From contig NW_003214508.1 of the NCBI RefSeq assembly GCF_000006405.1, positions 241,576 through 280,511 on the forward strand: a stretch of DNA of 38,936 bases. Reading direction: 5' to 3'. Positions 1-10,063 of the stretch are shown in pieces. This stretch comes from Perkinsus marinus ATCC 50983 (lineage: Eukaryota; Perkinsozoa; Perkinsida; Perkinsidae). Every line of letters begins with the position of its first letter. Within the stretch, counting starts at the first letter, position 1. The notes below the pieces were generated by a model, which worked only from the letters and a program-made list of their open reading frames with translations, was not told the origin of the DNA and searched no databases. The translations under genes were made by a program, and so were the position numbers.

Positions 1-142
1 CATCGCTAGCAACGTATGAAGAACACAACCATTTTTGAGTCCAGCAACATCAGTAACATCAACATGAACAGTAGTGTAGTATGCACAAGGAGAACGGCTA
101 TACACTGTTATCATCAACCCGATATCGTTCCGATGACGCTAG

Positions 143-3100
143 CTAGTGAAGGAGTCCATCTCCTTCCTTCTCTAGCTCCTTCTGTTCCTTTGCCAGATCC
201 TTAAGACCTCTTAATCCTGGTCGCTGAGGAGAACAACACCAGAGCGATACTGCATAGTCACCTAGCCAACATGCGTGATGAGGCGATGGAGCCTGCCTAC
301 CCTGAAGGAGGACCTAAGTGAACTTCGGGCAAGCGTGCTTCGACCAAACGGGCTGCTCTCGGTTGTTCCCTGATAATATTACGAAACTTCCGACCACTTG
401 AGTGAAATATCTAAGCCCACTACTACTGTTTGCTCCTGAGGCTTATCCTCAGCAACCCTCTTTGGTTCATCGACTTTCGGTTTCACCTCTCCACTGCTTC
501 CCTCGGATATCACAACCTTGGGCGCCTTATTCTTCGGCGAACTTGGTGGCGACTCAACCTTCGGCTGTTTGCTCTCAGCCGAGCCCTGAGGTGTCGTCCT
601 TCCCGGTAGCCTCCCAAATCTCCGCGGAGCCTCTCCCTAAAACAGGGAAATCTCGAAATATGTCGTCTACGGCAGCATAACTTGTCCAGTCTCTCAAGAG
701 GCGGCTACAAGATTCTCATTCGGCCCAACACGAAATGGTCACAGGACTTAACTACTCTACCGGAGCTTAACCAACTCACACTAGGCTCGGACACGCTCAC
801 ACTCCTCGGCTTGGCCACTGGTGATTCTCTCGGGGAATTCTTCTCCTGAGATCACACCGCGAGTAAGAGCGAGTCATGGGCTGCACGCGACTTACCGTGG
901 CGTCGTCATTTTTATTATGGAGCGCCTTCAAGTTCGGGAGACGCAGACTTCTTGTCTGAAGCACGAAGACACCATGCACGGCACCCAACACTATCCTATG
1001 TACATATCAAGTCTCCAACTAACAATACAGAATCGAGATATCACCCAGGACGTAGACTTACTCCATTCTTGCTGGGTTCCTCCTTCCTCGCAGAATTTGC
1101 AGTTCCCGATTTGCGTAATGAGCCACGGAAGCTTACTTGTCTACGCCCATTCTCATCCGTCCATGCCTTTCCACCCTATACACCAGCATACGACCAATCA
1201 CTCTCGACGGCTATGGTTCCCCTCACCCCTCGTGTGAAAGGGCTCTTGGGTTCATCCTTGGCTTCATTCGGACCGGCTCCCTTCAACGATTGCTCGCCCT
1301 GTTTGCGTCTATCTTCCTCCTAAATACAGAGACGACTACGTCATCATACTCACATGTACTCCCACGAACGAGTGGGATCGAGAAATCAACCAGAGCAGCT
1401 CATGTGGGGCTTTTCCACCGGCATCCACCCGCTCACCCTTCCCTGTCTTATCTTCTCTAAATCCTTCTGCAGACTCACAAGGTTATCTCGGACTCGCCCA
1501 TTCTTAGTGGCAATGGTCTGCTCATACCAACACTTGTATTCATTCCGTGGCGACCGAACCAACTCACTCTCTTAAGTCCAGACTTGGAGGGTTCAGCAAG
1601 AACAGCAACAGGAGGAGGAGACTCAATCCTTTCCTTTACTTTCTGAGATTTGTCCCCGTCATGCTGAGGGGAAGTTCATATTCTCTACCCATTACGTGCG
1701 CTGACCAGTGGAGTACTAGATAATAGCATGAGTTGTTCAAGGTAGACAATGCTTGGTTAGATTATCAAGAGTCCACACTGCGTACGGCAAACACGTTTCG
1801 AAACACCGGTCGACTTACCCTCTTGGCTGCAGCAGCCTCAGCTTTGGCTCGCCTTTCCTGCTCGTACTCATTGATTCTTTTGCGCACCGACCCCCGGCGT
1901 TGGACCCCATTTGCTGCCACAGTTTGCTGAGCAGGAAGTGCTTGTGCCATGAATATGGTCATGGATAACTCCATGTGAGATCTCAGATCCTCGATCGGTC
2001 TACTCTGCACGATAACGGTAACTTACTTCAGTGGATGCTGGTGACCCCTTAGGTCTATCCGCCGAACCGGTCTTGGAACGCTGAAAGGACAAAATGGATA
2101 CCGTAAACGGACCAACGCTAGCGACCAGGAACAATAAGCAAGTGAACAGGCTCACATTAATTACCGAATCCTACTGAACATTTCAAGAAGAGCATGCCAG
2201 AAATGCATCCATGTATCCCTGCTTCAGCAGCTCACCCTATTCATATACTTATCCCGTCTCAATCGTATGCTATCATACCGAGCCAATGACGAACTACTCT
2301 TCTCTGGATTTTCTTCTACCTCTGGCCGTATCACGGATTGCTGAAGGGAAAATATGCGGCTCTGACCAGGAACAGCACGACTAGGATATGTGATGATAGT
2401 AAGAATCGGTAGGTCCTCTCAGATTGACTGTCCAAAGTTGAATTAGCCAATCACCATTTTGTAGCACAGATTCACCTATGTTAACCGACTGGCCTGCAAA
2501 TAGTTGAAGAAAAAATATACATGTAGTTATGGAGCGATCCTACACAGTAATGCACCATTAAATCGCCTTACCATAGCGGGCTGCTCCTTTGGGCTCGCAT
2601 TAACCGATTTGTTCTCCTCAACCGAGCTGTTCTCATCAACCGAGTTGTTCTCATTAACCGAGTTGTTCTCCTCAACCGAGTTGTTCTCATTAACCGAGTT
2701 GTTCTCCTCAACCGAGTTGTTCTCATCAACCGATTTGTTCTCCTCAACCGAGTTGTTCTCGTTAACCTCCGTGTTCTCGACTACCACTCCTTTCTCCTTG
2801 CTCGCTCGATCCTCATTAACCGCTGTTCCGCCAACCGCTTCCTCGTCCTCTTCCTTATCCCCATCCTCGGACTCGTCTACGAGAGCACCTCTATATCTGT
2901 CCCCTAGTTTGTTCAATTCTTCATCAAATTCAACACCATTAACCGTCTCCTGAGATCAGAGACGGATCAGTAAACGTGCCGCAAAGAGATGTTAAAGAAA
3001 TGTGGTTTTTCTCACATTGAACTTCACCCTCTGCGGAGTCTTCGCGACGGAGTTCTGAAATGGACCCAGTGATCACTATATAGGTCGTAAGGCCGGAAGG

Positions 3101-3287
3101 GCTCACTTTGCTTTTCAATATACCTTTGATATTCCTGGATGCCGGCATGACCGTTTCCTCACTCGGAGGCTGAAAGTTATCGTTAGGGACTTAGTACACA
3201 GCCACCAGTCCAACTTACCGCATCACCGTCTACTTTAATAAAACATATCAAGGCTAACCAAAGGATGACAAAGAGGCGGCGACACAT
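143..3287 (-). CDS. Charged low-complexity protein with signal peptide, 17 exons
   Basis: Not recognised. My spliced model gives about 569 aa from 17 exons (3219-3287, 3107-3169, 3016-3054, 2572-2949, 2236-2340, 2027-2080, 1819-2004, 1568-1663, 1437-1517, 1227-1319, 1137-1175, 1062-1082, 896-955, 780-845, 427-636, 301-369, 143-223). Every exon is a multiple of three and every intron is phase 0. Residues 1-23 (MCRRLFVILWLALICF...) look like a signal peptide. Then comes a basic stretch with TPQRVKFN (residues 50-57), an acidic segment with N/E/S/V hexapeptide repeats (about 95-175), and Lys/Glu/Pro/Ser-rich segments with coiled-coil potential (e.g. LQKDLEKIRQGR and the C-terminal KDLAKEQKELEKEGD). 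The frame is also open about 125 codons upstream of the chosen ATG, so an earlier start is possible. The acceptor at 1083 and the donor at 426 are the least certain junctions. An alternative is a shorter gene stopping at 2476. Confidence 0.7.
2594..2773 (-). repeat. Coding 18-bp minisatellite (N/E-E-N-N-S-V hexapeptide)
   Basis: About ten tandem units of 18 bp (consensus on the + strand TTCTCCTCAACCGAGTTG), starting at 2612, 2630, 2648 and so on to 2756, with a degenerate unit before 2612. Units alternate mainly at the codons giving Glu or Asn (EENNSV and NENNSV), which suggests a 36-bp higher-order period. It lies wholly inside exon 4 of the 143-3287 gene, and 18 bp keeps the frame whatever the copy number. 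Confidence 0.9.
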
Positions 3288-4149
3288 CGGTAGAGGATGA
3301 ACAGTGCAACTGAGGGGTATGTGGAATTCTACGGAATTGCCAACAACAGCAACTGCACAACACTCCGCGTAGGATACATAGAACGTCGCAGTGTAGACAC
3401 CGTCTAAACGATGTGGTGTTGATCTATCAAGGATGCTCACAGGGAGGAGTGATAGACTAGAACGAGCCACGAGGGTGAGCTGGGCAGCGTGTAAGAAAGA
3501 GCGCATCGCAGCGGAAATCGATATTCGAGCAGTAATTGCTGGAAACACAGAGACGCCCGAAAAGGATGTGCTACCAGAAAGAAGAAGATAGCAAGGGATA
3601 GGACGCCTCATTTCAATGCACTGTCGCTGTGTATAAAAGATAACCAATTCGCAGGACCGCATGGAGGACTATTGGATGAAGGTGAGGTGAGGGAACAACA
3701 GCCTCTATCGAAGGACTCACCCATTTCAAAAAAGTCGATTGACAGACTCACAGCAGTAACACACGGAAGTGAGCATACACAACGTCGACACGTATGCGTG
3801 ATTGCTAAGAAGAATTCTTATGTTTACCAATGGCATTCTCGAGGGTTAATGATGCACCAGTCATCAGCATCCTAAGAATAATCACTCCATATTAATGAGC
3901 ATGACACATGAGTAGTGATTAGATCCATCTGTGGGCGAGAATCCCATTTAAAGAAATATTCACATTGTAAAGGTCGTCAAGGCGGATGTCGAAAATTGGT
4001 GAACACGTTTCCACTCTCACAACGAAAGCTCCGCTTCCTTTCATGACAGACCAGTATAAGCCCTTCATCACATTAGATAACAACTCGAGACACGATTCTG
4101 GTAATACGACGATAAGGAGGTCATGACATCACAAGGGCACATGGAACAC
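3288..4149. other. Intergenic, no supported gene
   Basis: This separates two minus-strand genes. Short open frames exist on both strands (one is in frame with the downstream start codon), but none has splice context or a recognisable motif. It probably holds the 5' region of the 143-3287 gene and the 3' region of the 4150-4746 gene. Confidence 0.5.
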
Positions 4150-4746
4150 TCAGACATAAGCAGATAAGGGATCTTCCATCAGATCGTCCGCTAAGATGAT
4201 TTCCTCGTCATCATCAATGTCGTAGCCGATATCATTGCTTTCCTCATTGTTATTCGTCGCATCCTTGTCCTTCAACCTGCCCATATCTTCCTCCCCCTTG
4301 TCCGGATGACCCGACTCGTCCTGAATATACAACACCTATATCACATTTAACTGGGAAATGAGGGCGCAAGATCTCAAGCGTGTCCGCTAGTCAATGAGAA
4401 GTAGTGAATCGTACAGAATTGGAGGTACCAAACCTACGACCTCATCGACACCGTGAACCGAGAGGGCATCAGGAGAGTTGGGTCGATCGGCACTCACACG
4501 TCCAATCAGAATGGCTTTCACCATATTGTTCGACAGAACCCGCTTTCGTAGCTCGTCCGCATCCTTTCGCTGAAAAGAGGGAGAGAGAGTCATGTTGCTT
4601 CTAGAAGCCAAGCTCAAACTCACAAATCTTCCTGGAGTCTTCCAGGCTCCCTTTACTGTCAGTTTGCCTATGCGTTTGCTAGAAGCTTCAGCTACACACC
4701 ATATGAGAGCGAATAATGTGAGGATGCGGGGTGTAGTGAGTTGCAT
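4150..4746 (-). CDS. Small protein with signal peptide and acidic tail
   Basis: Not recognised. The model is three exons (4624-4746, 4498-4569, 4150-4320), all joined in phase 0, giving about 121 aa. Residues 1-22 (MQLTTPRILTLFALIWCVAE) form a hydrophobic signal peptide. A basic middle part follows (KTPGRF, then ADELRKRVLSNNMVKAIL), and the last 56 residues are strongly acidic (YDIDDDEEIILADDLMEDP). The second intron (4321-4497, 177 nt) is long for this genome and may hide another small exon near 4335-4380. The order signal peptide, basic K-TP patch, acidic tail resembles the start of the neighbouring 143-3287 product, so the two may be distant relatives. Likely secreted or in the endomembrane system; function unknown. 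Confidence 0.6.
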
Positions 4747-5338
4747 GTCGGAACAGGTGGGGACTCCGTGACTCGGGCAGAAACTTCGAGAAATAGAGGA
4801 AAGTGCTCGCTGGCTGAAGAAGTTACGAGAGGGCAAGAGATACAAGAGGCGTTTTACCTTTTTTTGGAGACAAGAGTTTGGGCAGATCCTCTTGAGGTAG
4901 GAGCTCTACTGTCGGGCTAAATGAGACATAAACAGTGAAAGACCTAGAACGTCATATGAATTCCAATACAGTGCTCATCTCTTCTACAGCATCTCAGTCG
5001 CTGCCGCTGAAAAACTCAACCTTTGTCCCACTGATGAGCAGGATTATGATGGATGCAGAGATGGAATCTGCTAGCACTTTTTCTCATTGACCATACTTTT
5101 TATAGCGTCGTAACTTGTCGAGTACGGGAAGCATGGCGTGTTTCATCCACTATTGGTCAGAGCTCACTGAGTGCTTCAAAATGGTGGCTAAGTTTCTCTC
5201 ATATTCACATGCGCTGAGAAATTACAAGGAGTGGACCCTTTCTTTCTCATCGCACTGTAGGAACTCGGCTTAAGCGTATCAATCAGTCACAGCGAAGTAG
5301 GTTGTCGAGTTTACGTTGGTCAAAATTGATCTCGTGTT
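4747..5338. other. Intergenic, no supported gene
   Basis: Upstream flank of the minus-strand gene that starts at 4746. It holds a short T-run near 4858 and no convincing coding signal on either strand. Confidence 0.45.
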
Positions 5339-5494
5339 GGGCGGAATCGAATTTTAGTTTCCGAATTCATAAATTCCATTGTGAATTCAAACTTTAATTT
5401 CCCCGTGAAAGAATTTTTCCATTCTACGAAAAAATCTAATTGCATTTTTTTCTAATTTGCTTTTTCATTTGGCGAAGTTGGGAGTGAAGAGGTG
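5339..5494. mobile_element. Single arm of a TA-flanked inverted-repeat DNA element
   Basis: This AT-rich stretch aligns by eye with the right arm of the element at 22674-24443. Shared words include TTTCCGAA.TCATAAATT.CATT, TTTGAACTTT-like runs and, at the end, CTAATT(T/C)G(C/T)T(C/T)TTTCA followed by GA.GGTG and then TA. The terminus GGTG|TA (5491-5496) matches the other two family members in this window. No opposite arm was found nearby, so this is a solo or truncated copy. It lies directly against the minisatellite beginning at 5510. Confidence 0.6.
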
Positions 5495-5509
5495 TACTTG
5501 GCGAATAGA

Positions 5510-5886
5510 GGGGCCGCTATGCCCGAGGACTATGCCGTCTAAGAATTTATTTGCCGAGCAGGGGCCGCTATGCCCGAGGACTGTACTATCCGGGAATCTA
5601 TTCTCCCAATAAAGGGGCCGCTATGCCAGAGGGCTATACCAGCCGGGAATCTATCCCCAATCGAGGGGCCGCTATGCCCGAGGACTATACCATCCGGGAA
5701 TCTTTTTGCCGAATAAAGGGGCCGCTATGCCCGAGGACTATACCATCTAAGAATTTATCTGTCGAATAGGGGCCGCTATGCCCGAGGACTAAACTATCCG
5801 GGAATCTATTTCACGAATAGAGGGGCCGCTATGCCCGAGGACTATACCATCTAGGGATCTATTTGTCCAATAGAGGGGCCGTCAGG
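5510..5886. repeat. 51/53-bp minisatellite, about 7 copies
   Basis: Units open with GGGGCCGCTATGCCCGAGGA at 5510, 5561, 5614, 5665, 5718, 5769, 5822 and 5875 (last unit incomplete). Spacings alternate 51, 53, 51, 53, 51, 53, 53 bp, so the real repeat may be a ~104-bp dimer. Neither 53 nor 104 is divisible by three, so open frames through it (e.g. 5551-5769) are not genes. The array begins 14 bp after the terminus of the element arm at 5494. Confidence 0.95.
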
Positions 5887-6126
5887 CCGGTGGATATTCG
5901 AATAAGGATTTCATTTCCGTGAATAAGGTTTTTAATTTAGTAATTAAGGAAGTCAATCTTGTCGATGAGGACGTCAACTTCGGGTCACAAACTTGACTCG
6001 CCAAATTTGGCTTGAAGGCGTGCACAAGATCCGCGATAGTTGTGACTGTGGCCTGAAATTGATAGCCTTATCCGTAAAATGGATTTCTGAAAGGTATACT
6101 CCCATTCCGTGGAAGCTGAACAGGGG

Positions 6127-6903
6127 ATGCCTTCAGTCGATGACTCCGAGGTCATCCTCGAAAATGCTGGAAATGTCGAGTATGCTTGGCTGCATTGGAT
6201 CGGCTACCGGGTACAGCTGGGTGATTCTATCTCGACTGGTTCTTCCTCTCCTACAGGTGTACGTCTACCAGACGCCTGATACAGTCTATATGTGCTTCTC
6301 GGACGTTTTGCCCATTCGGACATCTTAGCTCGAGGCGACTCTGAACCATTCGTCTCTTGATTTACTTGATATTACATCATACCAATGGTAAGAGTCTTGC
6401 CGTAGGATTAGCGCGGTCTCCTTGGAACCTCCCAAACTAGAAGCTCACCTAGCTTCGCACATCCTAATTCTGGCCATCCTAGTCTCACGGGTTAGCTACA
6501 CCTCGTTCGTTTACTCATAGCATGGTCCTATCCTATGAAAAACCTCACCACACAATGTGTTTTTGGTGTAATATGATCAAGTAGAGATGTTTGGTGAGTC
6601 CCGTCAACTACACTCAGGCAAGTACTATCATTGCGTCTGGATTGCGCAGGGTACTTCGAAGATGAACTTAGGTTACCCGACATCTACCATGACTCCAACT
6701 AAAATTCTTGCCGATTAGAGTCTGCCGCTGTTTGCCGAGAGGTAGACGACCATCGTGGGCTTCTTCTGTTTCCACTCAGTACCCTCACGAAACTGAAGGG
6801 TTTATTAGCCATGGCCGAGTCCCTGTGGGTTGGTCGAGACGATCCCGGTGTCGACCAGAGCACATACAAAGTGCGATGTGCAGCCCGGAGACACCTGGTT
6901 TAA
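6127..6903 (+). CDS. Unrecognised multi-exon gene, middle exons unresolved
   Basis: Three stretches read as real exons. Exon 1 (6127-6258) starts MPSVDDSEVILENAG and holds a tryptophan-containing segment (AWLHWIGYRVQLGDS). A phase-0 intron at 6259-6328 leads to exon 2 (6329-6387; ATLNHSSLDLLDITSY), which ends in a GTAAGA donor. The last exon (about 6718-6903) encodes EVDDHRGLLLFPLSTLTKL, then AMAESLWVGRDDPGVDQSTY, and stops at TAA 6901. I could not find exons between 6388 and 6717 that keep the frame from exon 2; an exon at 6671-6692 would join to the last exon. The product is acidic at the N-terminus and basic at the C-terminus. No family recognised. It could be decayed or a real gene with an unusual junction. 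Confidence 0.4.
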
Positions 6904-7181
6904 TGGCTGTGAAAACTATCACTAACATGACTAATATTTCTGTATATACAGCTTGCTTTGAGTCTTGTCAAGTGTCTTATGGGTTGATCTGAACACTCTG
7001 CACTGCAGCTCTCACTGAGAAGTTCTTTCCGATTGATTCTTCTAGAGTGGAGAATAGCCAGGCTCGACCAGACGGGTGAGTCACACGGGTGACGTACTCT
7101 CCAGTTGAAACGACTTGGAGATATGGCCGCACTAGTGCCCCATTCTAGAGTTTCCAGCCGAAGTTGCGCTATCGGGCTTCT

Positions 7182-9533
7182 ATGTCTACATCGTTCAGAT
7201 CCGAGGGCTCAGAAGGTCTCCAGTTCGAGGCTGACGACGACGAGCTGCTGATCCGACAGACTGTAGGGACGGGCCCCACAGTCGACCAACAAATTGGGCA
7301 TTCTTAGGGTCCATGGACTCTAGCCACAGCCACAGATGGCGAGGACGGCGACCGAGCCGCCGACCTTGTGGAGCCTAGTAACTGATACCTCTTCTTAGCA
7401 TAATGATGAGCACCTTGTCAGGATCACCCACCTTCATATCACCGGTGACCATACATTCCCCTCGGCCTCATAATATGCACCATCTCCGTCACGGCACTCC
7501 TATCACTAGTAAGCCCGATACATGTTCTCTACGTCGTGCTCTTCGAAAGAACGTCTTCCCTGAGTCATTACACATAGACAGGGTCTTCATAAGCTTCTTT
7601 GTCGGGATGAAAGTTTTGGTATTCCCACACGTTTCCTACGTCATTTTGTTCTTGCTGGTGACATGATTAACAGATGAACTGTTGGGTGATCCGTAGGTGT
7701 TCTCAATCTTTGTGCGACAACCATCGGTGCCGGCATGCTTGGATTACCCAAGGCTTTCGCCTCTTGCGGGATCGTTATCGGAGTGAGAATAATCCACTGT
7801 GTGAGTAGAAGTCTTCTAGCTTCCTTTCACCTCGAGGTCCTGGTCATAATTATAACGTCGTGGGCTGCTGATAGGACCTTAGTATGGCTCGTTATGTGTG
7901 CCAGAGAAAGTCGACGAAGGTCTGTTCCAACCGTTCGCTATGTTCCGGTGTACGGAGCCTTCGTCAGGTCGTATGAGGGTAACGCCCAAGTGTACCTTGG
8001 ACTCACTGGAGAGAGGCTTCTGAATAGTGCGTTGGTACGGTGAGTGCCTTATCGCATTTCAGTATTGTTTCCGTCAGCTACTCTTGCTACTGGGAGCATG
8101 CATGGCGATGATGGTCATCACCATCGATCTATCACCACCGTTCCTCGCACCAGTCCTCCCTTGGGTACTTCCGACCTCTTTTCCTCCCATCCCGGTGTCC
8201 TTCCACAGACGTCTCCTTGGGTTGTAGCGATCCTTACCGGTATGTTAGTATTACCCTTCACTTTGACCAGAGACCACAGGTCAGCTACACCCCGCATGGC
8301 GCTAGTCTGCATTGCTCTCTCTTAGTGTTCTACATTACGCGTCTGCTGGCTCCCTTCTATGTACTCTTGTTCTCTTTCTCACTCTGGTCTGCGTGATCAT
8401 TACTGCTGATGAGAAGGTACGCTACAGATGCTCCCTCAACGAGCACTCCTCTGCAGATTTCCTCATCAGTGTCATTCTGGCGCCCTCAGCAAGGTCTCTG
8501 GTCGGTTATTGCCTCCTTCCCTCTAGTGCTGTCGTCATACGTAGGACACTTCAATATTTTCAAAATTGAATATGAGCTCAAACACCGTTACCATGCTGAC
8601 ATGAGTACTACGACCATGGAACAATACCACTACTCTTTTCACAACTACAACAGATAATATCATCCACGTATCAATAGCGGCTATAGCAACACCTCTCTAC
8701 GTTGCCTCGGGTATTATCGGATACCTCCTCTACGGCGAGAATGTGAAGAGCAATCTCGTGGAAGTAGGGAGTAGCTTGTCGTAGTCAGTGACTATTGACC
8801 TCAGGAGTGGACGGGCTCCTCGCAGTGGATACTGAAAGGATGTCTTCTGGCAGTGATTTTGACCAACATGTAAGGAGTGAATAGGACAGGCCGTTTCCAT
8901 TACTCATCGATCAGATGCAAGTTCCCACTGCTGATCATACCCCTCCGCGAGAGCCTCACCGAAAGAGTATACATCAGCGCTGTCACTTGAGTCACCTCAA
9001 TGCTAGGTCCCCACATTGAAGCACGTTAACCCCACAATCCTCACAGCTTCCCTACTTGCCTTAGTAACCCTGGCTGCTCTATCTACCGAATCCCTAGGCA
9101 CCGTAAGGATGCTTCTGTTTCTATCGTATGAATCTGCATCTTTGAGGTCCTGACGCTCATCGGCAGCTTAGCAGGTTCTGCAGTAGGGCTTTTTCTACCG
9201 GCGGCCATGTGCGTCTGATCACCCCTCAGTTGGTTGGAAGTATCTGCAGGTACGTCGCTTATCAACGTCGTGTCCACGCTCGTGAGATTCTATTGCGAGA
9301 GGTTGAACAAGCGGCAATGGATACTCTGCAAGACCCCATGCTGGGGGGCATCTTGTCTCCTCCATCGCTGGCGCCTGTGGAGGCTCCCAACGTCAAGTAT
9401 TGGACGGCCATCCCAACCGTACGTGCCATGCGTCTCATTAGTTCTTATTATCTCACAGGCAATATTCATACTTGGTATTGTCGAGGCTATCCTTGGGCTA
9501 GCCGCCACGGTGAGCAATTGGGGGACTGAGTGA
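7182..9533 (+). CDS. AAAP/SLC38-type amino-acid transporter
   Basis: Proton- or sodium-coupled amino-acid permease with about eleven membrane helices. The 17-exon model keeps frame throughout and gives 499 aa: 7182-7262, 7308-7377, 7422-7508, 7697-7782, 7837-7919, 7968-8034, 8078-8164, 8209-8279, 8326-8416, 8457-8604, 8654-8763, 8805-8869, 8915-8966, 9007-9102, 9147-9208, 9250-9418, 9459-9533. After an ~80-residue Ser/Pro/His-rich cytosolic N-terminus comes the family TM1 signature (VLNLCATTIGAGMLGLPKAF). Further hallmarks are SYEGNAQVYLG after TM2, SFPLVLSSYVGHFNIF, GIIGYLLYGENVKSNLVE, and FPLLIIPLRESL near the C-terminus. Introns are mostly 40-54 nt, with one of 188 nt. No break is needed; apparent frame changes are all explained by introns. 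Substrate cannot be told; vacuolar or plasma membrane are both usual for the family. Confidence 0.92.
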
Positions 9534-9784
9534 CTAGTTATTCTCTATTGAGTCTTTGAGTTCATCACAGTACCGTAATGGGTGGAGACTTCGTCGTGGA
9601 TATATCATTCGGAATCGTGCGTAAGCAAAGCGGCATTGCCGAAGCCTTAGTCTGATTTGTAATGACGCGCCAGAGTTTCATACCTGAACCCATCTTATCC
9701 CCAATGAGATGGCAACTAGGCATTAGGCGAACCCAACATACATTAACACAAGAAACCATAGAGTAGTCTTCTCATAAGAGATCA
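9534..9784. other. Convergent intergenic space
   Basis: Shared 3' region between the plus-strand transporter and the small minus-strand gene. Nothing distinctive seen; a 65-codon minus frame here lacks splice context. Confidence 0.4.
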
Positions 9785-10063
9785 CTACTCTGGTAGAGAA
9801 CATGCCGAATATCTGCAATTTCAAGCTCTGATTTCCAGGCTGGAAGCCCCAGCGGTTTACAGAGGAGAGCACTTCGCCAGGATGAGATTCCTTCCTGCAA
9901 GGTGCCATCCTCCCAGAATGGCGACATGTTCACCCAGAGCACAGATCTGGCATCATTGTCAAAGGTTTCCATTAAAACCAGACGTATAGACCTGCTCATC
10001 TCCGCCATTCTGTGAGATAATATGTTCCAGTCCGCGCTCCAGATTTGCGATTCTGTCGGGCAT
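9785..10063 (-). CDS. Small hypothetical protein, 3 exons
   Basis: Model exons 9992-10063, 9861-9946 and 9785-9812 (introns 45 and 48 nt) join in frame to 61 aa. The start MPDRIANLERGLEHIISQNG looks like an amphipathic helix; the middle (ALGEHVAILGGWHLAG) is small-residue and Gly-rich; the tail is short. No family recognised. The true start may be upstream because the same frame continues open before the ATG. It lies tail to tail with the transporter, 250 bp apart. Confidence 0.4.

Noticed and set aside
1-142. 62-codon plus-strand frame at the left edge.
   Set aside because: It overlaps the antisense of the last exon of the minus-strand gene and has no supporting signal.
5551-5769. Open frame of 72 codons with repeated MPEDYTIRES-like peptides.
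   Set aside because: It lies in a minisatellite whose units are not multiples of three, so the frame is accidental.
5890-6907. First impression of a decayed retroelement polyprotein.
   Set aside because: With introns allowed, the pieces read as ordinary exons, and no reverse transcriptase, protease or integrase motif was seen.
7378-8325. Apparent ultrashort introns of 19-25 nt (e.g. GTAACT...CTTAG at 7378, GTGAGT...TTCAG at 8042, GTCTGC...CTTAG at 8305) and apparent frameshifts in the transporter.
   Set aside because: Extending each to the next acceptor, or moving the donor, gives ordinary 43-46-nt introns that restore frame and family sequence.
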